Source: Plazaster borealis
Lineage: Eukaryota; Echinodermata; Asteroidea; Forcipulatida; Labidiasteridae
DNA length: 64,000 nucleotides
Reading direction: 5' to 3'
Assembly (NCBI GenBank): GCA_021014325.1
Contig: CM037473.1
Span: 3,652,501-3,716,500 of the forward strand
The position numbers and the translations under genes are program-made. Shown here piece by piece: positions 40,201 through 45,770 of this stretch. A model generated the notes under the pieces. The model was not told where the DNA came from. It did not search any database and worked only from the letters and a program-made list of their open reading frames with translations. Every line of letters begins with the position of its first letter. The first letter of the stretch is position 1.

Positions 40201-43200
40201 GTGTTAGTCTGATAGATAAAACAAGGAAGGTAGCACTTAAAGACTAACTAATTACTTACAAAATTGCACGAGCTTTCGAAGCAACAACTAATTTTTGTTG
40301 TTATGTAATTAATCTTTAAGTGCTACCACTACCTTTCTTGGTTTATTAATTAAAGTACATTCAGTGTAAAAAAACCTCCACCCCCCCAAAAAACAAAAAC
40401 CAAAACTGACTGATAACCATTTTTTGGGAAAATTTTAAAGGGACTCCAAGGTCAAATTGAGTTTCGTGATGCACTCATTTTCCAATAGATAGAGCGCTCA
40501 TGAAGGTAGGAGTATACAATAAAAAGTCTTAAACCTCACATTAAAATAGTGTAAAATGCCATTTTGTTTGCTACTCTTTCAGGGCGAAACTTTACACCTG
40601 ACGTCATCGGACCGTCACAAATAAATGGGTCTGTACATTGCAAAGAGGAATGTTTGCATCAGTCAAAAGGTCAAATTCAATGTGTTTTTGACTGAATAAC
40701 ATCAAAATTCAGGAATCAACAAAAATCTCTCAGTTCAAAAATGTACAGGGGTCGATTTCACAAAACTCTTCCTAACTTAGGACTAGTCCTAGGCAATGCT
40801 AAGAGATAGGACTAGTCTTAAGTACTGGTCCTAACTTAGGACTAGTCCTATCTCTTAGCATTGCCTAGGACTAGTCCTAAGTTAGGAAGAGTTTTGTGAA
40901 ATCGACCCCAGAGCATATATTTGAAGCGTGACGTCATCAAATGGTTTTGGGTTTTGACAAAAATTGCGCTTGAAAGTTATCAAACACAGTGGCATTTTAT
41001 ACCATTTCAACCTTAGTTTAAAGACTTTTTATTTGTTTCCCATTTTGATAAGGACTCTTTAAAGCTTGTTGACAGAAAGGATGCATTTTCAATTGATTGA
41101 ATAGATGAAGCTCTATTCTACATTTAATAACGTAAAATAGCGCCAAAGTCCTCCTAAAAAGACACTCAAGGCGCTTCACAGAGATACAATTTAAAAAGCT
41201 ATGGCCAAACACATTTTATAAAAATACAAATGTACAGAAAAGGTAAAACCTAAGAAATCAAAGAAATCTAAAACAATGATAAAATTGTAAAAATCACTAA
41301 AAAGTCTTAAAAACATCCCCAAAACACCTGGACCAGCCAGTAGCAGAAGCAAAACAGTTTAACAAAAGAAGACAAATAGGCAATATAAAAACCCGAACAG
41401 AAACAAAGAAAAAGCGACCCCACCCCTCTCCATGAACAAATTTGTTTAGTTGAATTTGGTTCTTTATTTGTAAAGTGAGGCTAAAAACGCTGAAATGGAA
41501 AATGACTTTTATTTATTTTCTATTTGTATTTTTTGGGGGGGGGGAGGGGCCTGATGGGCCCTTCCTTCCTTCTCACCTTTCGGCATTTTGTCTCATCTTG
41601 GTGACAAACTGCGGGTATGGGTTATATGGAAGGTTGTCTTCTCTTAATACTGACTGACAACATGACATCATGGAGTTCATTAGATTCTTCTCTTTGATGT
41701 ATTTGGTTATCAACGCCATCTCTGCTGTGACCTGGAAATGTTTGAAACAGTGAAAGAAGGTTTAACTTCAACGTTCCTTCTGTGATTTTTGATTTGTTTT
41801 CGGCAAAATAACTTCCTTAAAAAAAAAGGGTGTGCATAGCATTGGTAAGAGTAAAAATATAAATGTTGACAGATTTGCACCCAACTAACAATTAAGGCCT
41901 ATCTCCTGACTATATATCTGATCTTCTCCATAAGTATATTCCTGTTCGTCCTCTTCGTTCTGCTGGCCAATCCCTACTGACGCAAACTACTTTTTCCAGT
42001 TTTTGTTTGAAAAAGAAATGCTTGTCCAAAATGTCTCTTGAGACCGGTGCTAAATAATTTTTTTTAATATTATTAACAAACAAACAAACAAACAAATATT
42101 TACCTTAGGGTCTGCTGACTGATGGTAGTAGTAACGTTGTTTAGAGGGTGGAACATTGTCACTTGGATTGATACTTGCCTGTAATTGAAATAATCAGTAA
42201 ATCTTCAAAATGAACTTGGTAATATTTATAACGTTTGAACAAAAAAAAAGAAAACAAAAAAATCAGTTTCAGGTTTTGTACCTCATCAGAAGTTTGCCAC
42301 TACTGTTCATCATGTTCAGGGCTCGAAATAAACATTGGACTGCAGGCCCGTGGCCACTGTTTTTAGTCCGGCGATCTTGTGTGATTGAAGAATAATACCT
42401 CACCTCATCTTATCTTTAAAAGAATTATGTTCAAACGTTGACTTTGAGTCGGATAAATATCTTTAAATTCTGTTGAGTATTTATGAAAGTTGTACCCATA
42501 AGTACATATAAGAACAGTTTAAACGTGACACTTTGTAGATATTTTTTTCTCATTTTGATTCTAGTTTTGTGAATAATTTTCTGGTTCAGCAAAAGTTTTG
42601 AGCTACAAGACCTGTAGTCATGTGAATTATTTCCCCAAATTCGAGCCCTGCTGTTTAATGTTGTGTTTTATATTCAGTTTGCGGTAACACCATGTCAGTC
42701 ATCATACGATAACAGACATTGGATTAATTTTGACGGGGTGCCAAAGCTAGCGCTCACTGGAAGCCATAATTTGAATATTTGTTATTTATGAAACTCGGGG
42801 CTGGCTGATTGGCTTACAGGTCGACTGGTGCCCTCTGGCATGGTTTCCAAGGGAGCATTCCTTCCTCTGTTGTTGATGCTACCTTGTCTGGATGGCTGTT
42901 CTTCTAGACGGGAAGGTTTTCTTGAAATACTCGTCATTGGTCGGTAGTTTGCCTTTGGAAGAAACAAATAAACTTTATCAGTCAAAAGAAGTTTGAACAG
43001 CTGGTTTTAAAGATGGAGAATGGGGTTTGGGAGGCCGAGTCTTTGTCTTGTTTCCTCCCTGTTATCCACATACTGCAACTGGAGTTTGTGAAACAAAAGA
43101 GAGGAGACCAATTAAGAACTCACTCTGTGACAGTGAAGTTAGTAATGAGAAGTCTCCTCGATCCATTAAAAAAAACTCACTCAGCAGCAGCGAAGTTAAT

Positions 43201-44180
43201 AAAGAGAAGTCCCCTAGGATTGGTAGTGCACGTAAAAGGAACCCAGTTACACTTATTGCTAGGGGGTTTGCCTACGTGTTTCTGGCAGTGGCTGCTGAAT
43301 GCGCCACAGCACCTTGTAAACCATGAGAAGGTGCTACATAAATGGGTCTCATAATTCAAAACATAGCTCTGATAAAGCGGTGTGATAAAGCGCTTTATAA
43401 GAAGCAAGTAGGCCTATTATTATGATATGACACCAGAGACAATTCTTTTACCAACCTCAAATATTATTCTAATGCAGTCAAATACTAACCTGCGGTGCAC
43501 TTCACTCAGACCAACAATGCAAACGTTTGCCAACTACACGTACGTTTTCAAAGTGGAATGCGTTAAGTGCAACAGGCGTTTACACACGTTTGTGAAATTC
43601 GGCAAATGCTCTGGTGAGGTGTGTTAGCTATGCTCGCCAACTAAAAAATAATGGCCGCAAAAGCAGTAATAAAGCAATGAATAAATTAGACTAATGTGAC
43701 CTAAAAGTAAAACTTACCTCAAACAAATCAGATTGGTTGTAGAAAGTGTTATAATTCACCCTGTCAAATTGTATTTGTTCACAAGTAGTGAATGTAACAA
43801 GTTGTAAGAAAAATATTTCAGTTTATTTTTAAAAAGCAGACAACAGAACATTGCCCAACACACGGATGGATACTGCAGCATTATTGGTCCGACAGATTGA
43901 AGTGAACGTGCGCACAGCTTTTGAATACAGCGCGTTCCGGTCCAAACTGTTAGAGTGACGCACGTTTGTAAAATGTAGCGCAAACGATTGTGTGAGCGGA
44001 ACAAACCCCAGATTCTTAAAAAAAGGAAAAATAAAACCTGGGATTGACATTATAGAGGAGTTGGGCTGTGTTACTTCATACCTTCCCTGTTGCCTGGGTA
44101 GCTGCTGATGGCCAGCGTTTGCTCGGAGCTAATCGTCCAGCACGGGTCCGAGTCTGTCTTGAGTTATGCCGGGGATCCAT
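523..44180 (-). CDS. Large multi-exon gene, unrecognised helical protein, partial at the 3' end
   Basis: At least 25 minus-strand exons join in phase into about 1150 residues; the reading frame leaves the window at the left edge. The start ATG (44178-44180) is chosen because no upstream in-frame ATG is adjacent and the first exon ends with a good donor. Exons: 44082-44180, 42818-42952, 42104-42178, 41577-41731, 39799-40027, 38867-38983, 37949-38027, 36759-36910, 35651-35751, 34799-35032, 33399-33491, 32038-32161, 30870-31070, 30593-30691, 29557-29625, (gap), 27628-27701, 26269-26393, 25180-25417, 24506-24653, 23651-23820, 4130-4215, 3026-3092, 2448-2618, 1495-1704, 523-708. Residues 1-103 are basic and low-complexity. 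Most of the rest looks alpha-helical, without signal peptide or membrane span. A motif LPxNPYPxxVTxxRQ occurs near residues 137 and 725. It loosely recalls RIIa/R2D2-type helical hairpins of ciliary proteins, which is only a guess. I do not recognise the family. Confidence 0.88.
800..1070 (+). mobile_element. SINE of the GGGGGCAC family
   Basis: GGACTCCGGTTCGAATCTCA gives a tRNA-like B box; then GGGGGCACTTGTGGATTGGG, TTCTCTGGGGTTTTCCTC and a 3' end AACCAGAATTAATAAATGAA. It interrupts an older repeat whose halves are at 755-800 and 1100-1170. Confidence 0.6.
1230..1385 (+). mobile_element. Decayed SINE fragment
   Basis: GGTTCCAATCCCACCCGAG, TTTTTTTTCAGGACTTGGG and ACACATATTGGTGTTTGGGC follow the body of the SINE at 23408-23617. 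The 5' head is not intact. Confidence 0.45.
1710..2447. other. Intron with degenerate A-rich repeats
   Basis: Intron of the large gene. Three or four diverged copies of a unit with AACAAATGCAAACAATTCAG, CAGTGAAAAACAAAT and AATAAAAGGAAAACAAAAT suggest an old tandem array. No coding signal. Confidence 0.5.
3248..3550. mobile_element. Two overlapping decayed foldback copies
   Basis: CAATTTCATAAAGCTGTTTAG at 3251 and CTGCTTAAGCAGCTCTATGC at 3516 followed by AATTGGGCCC mark the outer ends; an internal ACATGTCACATGCACC block marks a second copy. Confidence 0.45.
4530..4850. repeat. Short tandem array of AGGTGTTCAGGC-type units
   Basis: About five units of 45-70 bases, each with AATAGTTGTTTKGGCT, TTGCCTGAACACC and an A/C-rich spacer. 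On the minus strand each unit begins AGGTGTTCAGGCAATAGC, resembling the starts of the Helentron-like elements. The array marks the left edge of segmental duplication unit A. Confidence 0.6.
5276..5652 (+). mobile_element. TTAA-flanked MITE, family A
   Basis: Flanked by TTAA on both sides, with terminal inverted repeats (AAAGGCAAAGTGTACCTTTG and a 3' end reading CCAAAATTATACTCTCCCTTT). It includes the shared GGAATACACAATCTGAGAAACG core with its hairpin. The corresponding place in unit B has no copy, so it was gained in A or lost in B. TTAA target duplications suggest piggyBac-type mobilisation. Confidence 0.6.
6017..6400 (+). mobile_element. TTAA MITE family A, upstream of copy 1
   Basis: Starts GGCAAAGTATACCTTTGGTT and ends ACCAAAGGTGTACCCTTCC before TTAA; the left TTAA is degraded. 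It contains the perfect hairpin GAAACGTTTC region. It ends 223 bases before the start codon of copy 1 and is shared with unit B, so it predates the duplication. Confidence 0.6.
6624..8830 (+). CDS. Secreted PAN/apple plus FAMeT-like protein, copy 1
   Basis: Three exons, 6624-7002, 7467-7667 and 8559-8830 (stop TGA), encode 283 residues; both introns are phase 1 with GTAAG donors and pyrimidine-rich AG acceptors. Residues 1-25 look like a signal peptide (MAFFTAWATVIVTTST core), so the product should be secreted. Residues 45-120 resemble a PAN/apple domain, with cysteines at 71, 75, 81, 87, 93 and 113 and the typical CKSFNFC core. Sequons lie at N62 and N103. Residues 153-270 recall the FAMeT domain (LRLEFTAVSH, IYMGF, then HFGSTGKVDWIV near the end); despite its name that domain is mostly a sugar- or ligand-binding-like module in secreted invertebrate proteins. 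The FAMeT call is tentative. The gene lies on the plus strand inside an intron of the large minus-strand gene and has a paralogue 8.2 kb downstream. Confidence 0.8.
9430..9760 (-). mobile_element. Helentron-like relic, unit A
   Basis: Read on the minus strand it starts near 9745 with TTTTTAGGTGATTGGGTGTC, followed leftwards by GATGACGTCATCAAGTG and a GACCTTGACTTCCTG-type block, the same modules as the cluster at 15510-19062. The matching relic in unit B is at 21880-22210, so this insertion predates the segmental duplication. Confidence 0.45.
10030..12540. other. Unit A segment without counterpart in unit B
   Basis: Apart from the MITE at 10588-10786 and a G-rich stretch at 11265-11400 (GGGCGGAGCCC repeats), I see no gene or recognisable repeat. 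Either it was inserted into A or lost from B. Confidence 0.5.
10588..10786. mobile_element. MITE with CAGGGGCGGATCCAGG ends
   Basis: Left end CAGGGGCGGATCCAGGATTT, right end GCCCTGGATCCGCGCCTG, with ATCA on each side. The interior is C/T-rich then G-rich. A fragment of a similar element (GGGGCGGAACTAGGATTTTT) is at 46705. Confidence 0.6.
12541..12745. repeat. GGGTCA/TGACCC-dense repeat
   Basis: Nine GGGTCA or TGACCC hexamers in 200 bases, in both orientations, with loose dyad symmetry (CCTGACCCATTTCCGGGTCA near the start, AAAATGGGTCAGGCC near the end). Confidence 0.5.
12855..12950 (+). mobile_element. SINE 3' fragment
   Basis: ACACATTGGTGTATGGGTAA with AATTTAACATCTATTTAAA, the 3' end of the family at 23408-23617. 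Confidence 0.4.
13000..13165 (+). repeat. CCAATTGGACTGATTTG tandem array, unit A
   Basis: Two units of about 85 bases, each with CTCATCTAACTCAATACCAG, CCAACTGGATTTCCAATTGG and GGGAATTCAGTA. They contain short palindromes around CCAATTGG. Confidence 0.7.
13255..13356 (+). mobile_element. Partial SINE at the unit A/B junction
   Basis: GGTTGTGGGTTCGAATCCCA, GTGATAAGCCTTTGGG and CAGGACACAGGAAAG, then broken at GTATACAGTGC by the start of unit B. Confidence 0.55.
14217..14607 (+). mobile_element. TTAA MITE family A, upstream of copy 2
   Basis: Orthologous to the element at 6017-6400. It ends 225 bases before the ATG of copy 2 and keeps AATACACAATCTGAGAAATG and the terminal repeats. It may form part of both promoters. 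Confidence 0.6.
14833..21383 (+). CDS. Secreted PAN/apple plus FAMeT-like protein, copy 2
   Basis: Paralogue of the gene at 6624-8830, with exons 14833-15211, 19337-19534 and 21118-21383 encoding 280 residues. Splice phases and positions are the same. Intron 1 is stretched from 464 bases to 4.1 kb by a mobile-element cluster, and intron 2 has grown by local exon and intron duplication. The N-terminal exon is almost identical to copy 1, but Cys21 is now Phe and residue 65 has become Cys, changing possible disulfide pairing. Exons 2 and 3 differ more, for example IYMFFSSNGAYVYLM versus IYMGFASSNGPPVLLLE, and the last exon lacks two codons. The frame is open in all exons, so it is not an obvious pseudogene, though splicing across the enlarged introns is untested. 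Confidence 0.75.
16470..17393 (+). mobile_element. Helentron-like element, inner copy
   Basis: Starts AGGTGTTCGGGCATACAG and ends in hairpin GTTTGTAA/TTACAAAC (17363-17380), then CTAG at 17390-17393. It appears to sit inside an older element that starts near 15599 and ends at the CTAG at 17970-17973. Confidence 0.5.
17993..19060 (+). mobile_element. Helentron-like element, most complete copy
   Basis: Begins GGTGTTCGGCTAACAG and ends with a perfect 10-bp stem, GTTTTTGTGA with TCACAAAAAC around a TG loop (19028-19049), then TGAATCTCTAG (CTAG at 19057-19060). Hairpin plus terminal CTAG is the Helitron 3' signature. About 1.07 kb, non-coding. Confidence 0.55.
19574..20210 (+). repeat. Local tandem duplication in intron 2 of copy 2
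   Basis: A segment of about 115 bases beginning near AGAATTATTTTAAGGACAG and ending GTCAAGGAAGTTATAGAGTA occurs at 19574-19693, 19694-19811 and, more diverged, 20090-20205. Copy 1 has it once (7697-7812). The third copy comes with the decayed exon at 19910-20062. Confidence 0.7.
19910..20062 (+). pseudogene. Decayed duplicate of exon 2 in copy 2
   Basis: This stretch repeats most of exon 2 (19337-19534), from its TGCCAGACCAACTTTACAAC to the donor GTAAGT. The 5' end, including the acceptor, is gone. A two-base length change near the AACAATGAGGACATTATG stretch shifts the frame, and a later TAA (GCAAGTTAAGATG) is in the ancestral frame. It is followed by another copy of the intron segment that follows the real exon. 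It is a broken tandem exon duplication. Confidence 0.8.
21880..22210 (-). mobile_element. Helentron-like relic, unit B
   Basis: Counterpart of 9430-9760. The minus-strand start reads TTTTTAGGTGATTGGGTGTC and is followed by GCCGAACAGCTATTGGG, closer to the family start than the unit A copy. Downstream it has GATGACGTCATCAAGTG and the CAAGGTCAAATTGGGGTCAC block. Confidence 0.45.
22840..23105 (+). repeat. CCAATTGGACTGATTTG tandem array, unit B
   Basis: Three units of the array seen at 13000-13165, plus a small duplication of GAGTTGATAATTTCAGTAAG. Extra units show change in copy number since the segmental duplication. Confidence 0.7.
23215..23360 (+). mobile_element. Partial SINE at the end of unit B
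   Basis: Has GGTTGTGGGTTCAAATCCCA and GATACACATCAGTGTAAGGG of the same family as 23408-23617. It closes duplication unit B, as its sister closes unit A. Confidence 0.55.
23408..23617 (+). mobile_element. tRNA-derived SINE, GCTCGATGGTCTACTGG family
   Basis: Head 23413-23490 (GCTCGATGGTCTACTGGTAA, GGGTTCAAGTTCCATCC), body TTTTTTCACAGGACTCGAG and ACACATTGGTGTAAGGG, tail AATAATAATCTTTATC. Most complete copy in the window; it ends just before the exon at 23651. Confidence 0.6.
23651..27701 (-). CDS. Large unrecognised gene: middle block, five exons
   Basis: Exons 27628-27701, 26269-26393, 25180-25417, 24506-24653 and 23651-23820 join in phase. The second carries the repeated motif as TGNHLPPNPYPRLVTLLRQC. 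The 79-codon exon at 25180-25417 contains RPAQTKLVDRTANVYGIPSI. The next two contain ALYGRLVPYLNTLHLYEHYY and NVYVVLGVYFNEFGRFMSE. The incoming phase of the first exon (needs one base from upstream) does not match the outgoing phase of the exon ending at 29557, so at least one short exon is missing between 27702 and 29556. This block ends with donor GTATGT at 23650, opening a 19.4-kb intron. Confidence 0.87.
25848..26245 (-). mobile_element. tRNA-Asn-like SINE between inverted repeats
   Basis: Reversed tRNA-like head at 25917-25990, then AGCCAGGGATCACACCCAAG. A 32-base stretch starting TAATAAACCACAAGGGAAAC at 25848 recurs in inverted form ending near 26188, so the SINE sits inside a foldback. 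Confidence 0.55.
26704..27385 (+). mobile_element. tRNA-Leu-headed SINE split by a MITE
   Basis: The head (26708-26790) has GGCCGAGCGGTCTA, a long variable arm and GGGTTCGATTCC, like class II tRNA. The body CTTGTGTCCTTGAGCAAGGC leads into the MITE, then resumes as ACCATAATTGCTTC at 27176 and ends in a TTATTATTAAA tail near 27385. Confidence 0.65.
26812..27175. mobile_element. Near-palindromic TTAA MITE, family C, inside a SINE
   Basis: About 360 bases that fold back over nearly their whole length: AAAGGGACACGTTGCCTTGG at one end, CCAAGGCAATGTGTCCCTTT at the other, with TTAA on both sides. The SINE at 26704-27385 continues exactly across it. Confidence 0.75.
27998..28245 (-). mobile_element. 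tRNA-Asn-like SINE
   Basis: Starts GGTTGAACAAAGAAAAATGA; reversed tRNA-like head 28014-28086 (GGACTTGAACCTGCGACCTC, CCAACTGAGCTATCTAGCC); body shares AGCCAGGGATCACACCCAAG with the copy at 25848-26245. Confidence 0.6.
28492..28550 (-). CDS. Candidate missing exon of the large gene
   Basis: Acceptor CAACAG and donor AAAG|GTCAGT bound a 59-base segment. Read with two incoming bases it is fully open (ending TEINQQTNK) and leaves one base, which is what the exon at 27628-27701 needs. The exon ending at 29557 supplies phase 0 instead, so either another short exon lies between, or a nearer acceptor or donor is used inside this segment. The reading LIEDKTW in phase 0, with donor GTGGAA, would also restore frame. 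RNA evidence is needed to choose. Confidence 0.35.
28843..28893 (+). repeat. Degenerate TTAGGG-like array
   Basis: GGAGTTAAGGG repeated, then TTTAGGGTTAGGGTTTAGGG. A second telomere-like patch, in an intron of the large gene. Confidence 0.6.
29557..44180 (-). CDS. Large unrecognised gene: 5' block, exons 1-15
   Basis: Fifteen exons encode about residues 1-654. Exon 1 (33 codons) and exon 2 (45 codons) are rich in Arg, Ser and Pro and probably disordered. Exon 4 holds the first NPYP motif (LREDNLPYNPYPQFVTKM). Exon 5 has GVKGHTGAWGLDVVLGSISP and NWLIEDLAPSKVVLSEEQ. Exon 6 has GQVVVAMVGPSVFSGTLYQE. Exon 8 has GDFWTIAQARGQWDDFW. Exon 10 has YLTLYEGFFFKKAHADTYL, and exon 11 has EYWQRQMAKLHPVRDSFR. 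Exon 13 is 67 codons, leucine-rich and helical. Joins are phase 0,0,0,2,0,0,1,0,2,2,2,0,0,0 and all obey GT-AG. The unbroken frame across 14 joins is the main evidence that this is one real gene. Confidence 0.88.
29715..30136 (-). mobile_element. tRNA-Leu-headed SINE
   Basis: The head lies at the right end (minus strand: TCGAGCGGATAAGAACACC, GAGTGTGGGTTCGAGTCC), then the body with GTCCTTCGGATGGGACGTAA, and a GATAAAGCGCTGTAAGGACT and TTATTATTA tail. Full-length copy. Confidence 0.65.
31488..31649. repeat. Near-perfect palindrome, copy 1
   Basis: About 162 bases starting GGGGTCGATTTCAAAAAACT and ending AGTTTTGTGAAATCGACCCC. The arms carry CCTAACTTAGGACTAGTCCT and its inverse; a short spacer near AGTACT lies at the centre. 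It is in an intron of the large gene. Confidence 0.8.
32700..32995. repeat. Short inverted and direct repeats
   Basis: AATAAGCACT/AGTGCTTATT forms a perfect hairpin at 32722-32747. Then a block with GTCTGCCATTTTGGGATTCAAATTG (33-base class; shown in part as CCATTTTGGGATTCAAATTG) recurs about 118 bases on as CCATTTTTGGATTCAAATTG. Confidence 0.5.
33030..33218. mobile_element. GGGCCCAAGTTCATAGAAC foldback element
   Basis: Starts GGGCCCAAGTTCATAGAACT, ends TTAAGCAGCTCTATGAAAAT and GTGCCCC. Same family as 54643-54830. Confidence 0.55.
34190..34432. mobile_element. Foldback element with about 70-base arms
   Basis: AATAGACACAATCGGCAACC, TATAGTGGGTATACAATGTA and AACAAACCAAGCAAGC on the left recur inverted on the right (TTGGTTTGTTTACATTGTAT, TTGCCAATTGTGTCTATT). 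It is in the intron between exons at 33491 and 34799. Confidence 0.65.
35038..35190 (-). mobile_element. 3' fragment of the tRNA-Leu SINE
   Basis: Tail AATAATAATAATGATACC and body TATATAGCGCTTTATCACG, GCGCTCAGTATGTTTTCC as in the copy at 29715-30136, without the tRNA head. Confidence 0.5.
37085..37362 (+). mobile_element. SINE of the GGGGGCAC family
   Basis: Second copy, with GGACCCCGGTTCGAATCCCA, GGGGGCACTATTTGGATTGG and the same AACCAGAATTAATAAATGAA end. It lies in an intron of the large gene. Confidence 0.6.
38085..38190 (-). mobile_element. Reversed SINE head
   Basis: Contains CGGGTGGGATTCGAACCCAC and CTAGAATCTACCACGAGAC, a decayed reversed tRNA-like head; a forward 3' fragment of the same family (ACACATTAGTGTATGGG) is at 38390-38445. 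Confidence 0.45.
40430..40620 (+). repeat. AAAATGCCATTTTGTTTG family repeat
   Basis: GTTTCGTGATGCACTCATTT and GTGTAAAATGCCATTTTGTT match pieces at 755-800 plus 1110-1170 (split by a SINE) and at 47555-47680. Class unknown. Confidence 0.45.
40748..40909. repeat. Near-perfect palindrome, copy 2
   Basis: Same family and same length as 31488-31649, with even closer arms (GGGGTCGATTTCACAAAACT and its exact inverse at the ends). Confidence 0.8.
43195..43430 (+). mobile_element. 3' part of the tRNA-Leu SINE
   Basis: Body with GTAAAAGGAACCCAGTTACA, ACAGCACCTTGTAAACCATG and the end GATAAAGCGCTTTATAAG before TATTATTATG. The head is missing. Confidence 0.5.
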
Positions 44181-44774
44181 TGCGGTGAAGTTTGGCGACC
44201 TTGATGAAATCAAGGTTTGCGAGATATCCTTTGGGAAATTTTACTTTCTGGAAGACTTTGTTTGAAATTTAGGAAGAATTTGGGGACTTTAGGGGTTATA
44301 GCTTTTTCAATGCTGCTCTTGTCATTTCAGACAAAGAGCTTTTAGTACAAATTTGAGGAATCTTTGCTGATGGTAACAGTATGGAAGTTTTTTGTTGAAT
44401 AGCTTCTGTTGCAAACTTAGGAAGAGTTGAGAATTCTTAAAAGTATACTTCTGGAAGTTTTTTGTTGAATGCCTTCCTTTTGCAAACTTAGGAAGAATTG
44501 AGAATTCTTAAAAGTATTATACTTCACATGTCAATCCATTCTGGTTTTCTGTGGAGAAAAGTGTAAAAACAGTGTAACGTTATAATGAAAAGAACATTTG
44601 TAATATTCGCTGAATTTGGTTTGTTTTTCTGTTTCATCTGGCTACAGTCGTGCTGTGCACAGTATCGGTTCATACTTTGTAATGAGGTACATGACACAAA
44701 CTTGCGACTGATTTGCTGATTGAGGTTTCTATATCAATGTGGTCTGAAATTTGTGACCATATCAAGGAAAACAC

Positions 44775-45273
44775 TAGTTGCGATAACGTAACCCTCCCGA
44801 CGGCGATAGCCGGAGGGTTATGAGCTAAGCTCTAGCGGCAAACGGCAATCTGGTCCAACACGTACAAAAACTTACCAGATCCCCGAGCGAAAGAGTCACC
44901 ACACGCGCGCAGCGCTGAGACCGTTGACCCCGTTGACCTGCACACACAGCCAAAGCTCCGCGCTCCCCACTCAGATTCAAATTCTCAACCTGGGACATTT
45001 TTTACTCTTTCGCTCGGGGCAAGTTTTTGTCCTTTTTCTTCAAAATATTTCCTCAATGGTGTTTTGAGTGATATGGAAGGATCCATTAGACATTGAGGAT
45101 CAAGTCCGTGTTCCTAGAATTTGTGTCATGATTTTCAAAAGTGGTAAAAATGGAGCAAATTTGCTGACTAGCTGTCGAAATTGTACGTGTTGGACCAGAT
45201 TGCCGTTTGCCGCTCGAGCTTGGCTCGTAACCCTCCGGCTATCGCCGTTGGGAGGGCTACGTTATCGCAACTA
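44775..45273. mobile_element. Mutator-like foldback element with 9-bp target duplication
   Basis: The 499-base element starts TAGTTGCGATAACGTA and ends with its inverse TACGTTATCGCAACTA. The terminal inverted repeats run about 90 bases, into AACGGCAATCTGGTCCAACA. It is bracketed by the identical 9-mer GGAAAACAC (44766-44774 and 45274-45282). Long terminal repeats plus a 9-bp duplication fit the Mutator superfamily. No transposase frame is present. It lies about 600 bases upstream of the start codon of the large gene. Confidence 0.8.
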
Positions 45274-45299
45274 GGAAAACACCTGCAAGAAAATACAGG

Positions 45300-45535
45300 T
45301 ACCTGGGTCTACTCAAAAGTAACCCTGGTGGTGGGACGCCAGTCTCCTTTGCACTGCCCTGACATCCTCCCGACCGTCGGGAGGATGGAGGGTTACGATT
45401 TTCGCAACTAGAGTGCAACCTGGGCTACGTCTAAATTTTAAAAGTTAGTCCTGGTACTGGTAGGACGTCGTCAGTCTCAGTGGCAGTGCATGCAATTTGG
45501 AGACTGACATCCTGCCACCAGGGCTAGGTAGGTCA
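45300..45535. mobile_element. Foldback element related to the Mutator-like one
   Basis: GTAACCCTGGTGGTGGGACG near 45322 pairs imperfectly with CATCCTGCCACCAGGGCTAG near 45510. Inside, CCTCCCGACCGTCGGGAGG is a perfect short palindrome followed by GAGGGTTACGATTTTCGCAA, a relative of the end of the neighbouring element. Confidence 0.45.
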
Positions 45536-45539
45536 TGTG

Positions 45540-45770
45540 GCGTGTCATGGCCGAGCAGATAAGAACACCAACCTCAAGCTCTGGAGTTTCTGATCAGCAG
45601 AGTGTGGGTTCGAGACCCGGTCTTGACACTTGTGTCCTTAGCAAGACACATTTTTGTTTTGTCCTTCGGATGGGACGTGTGTTGTTATAAAAACTATCAA
45701 CACACGTAGAAGACCCCAGTATAGGCCTATTTGCTAAGAGAAGGGGTTTGCCCCAGTGTGTCTGGCAGTG
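45540..45770 (+). mobile_element. tRNA-Leu-headed SINE, 5' part
   Basis: Head GTCATGGCCGAGCAGATAAG with GTGTGGGTTCGAGACCCGG, then CTTGTGTCCTTAGCAAGAC and GTCCTTCGGATGGGACGTG. The 3' half is reduced. Confidence 0.55.

Noticed and set aside
44068..44265. Plus-strand frame over the first exon of the large gene
   Set aside because: Shadow of the minus-strand first exon, which has the in-phase donor and continues for 24 exons.
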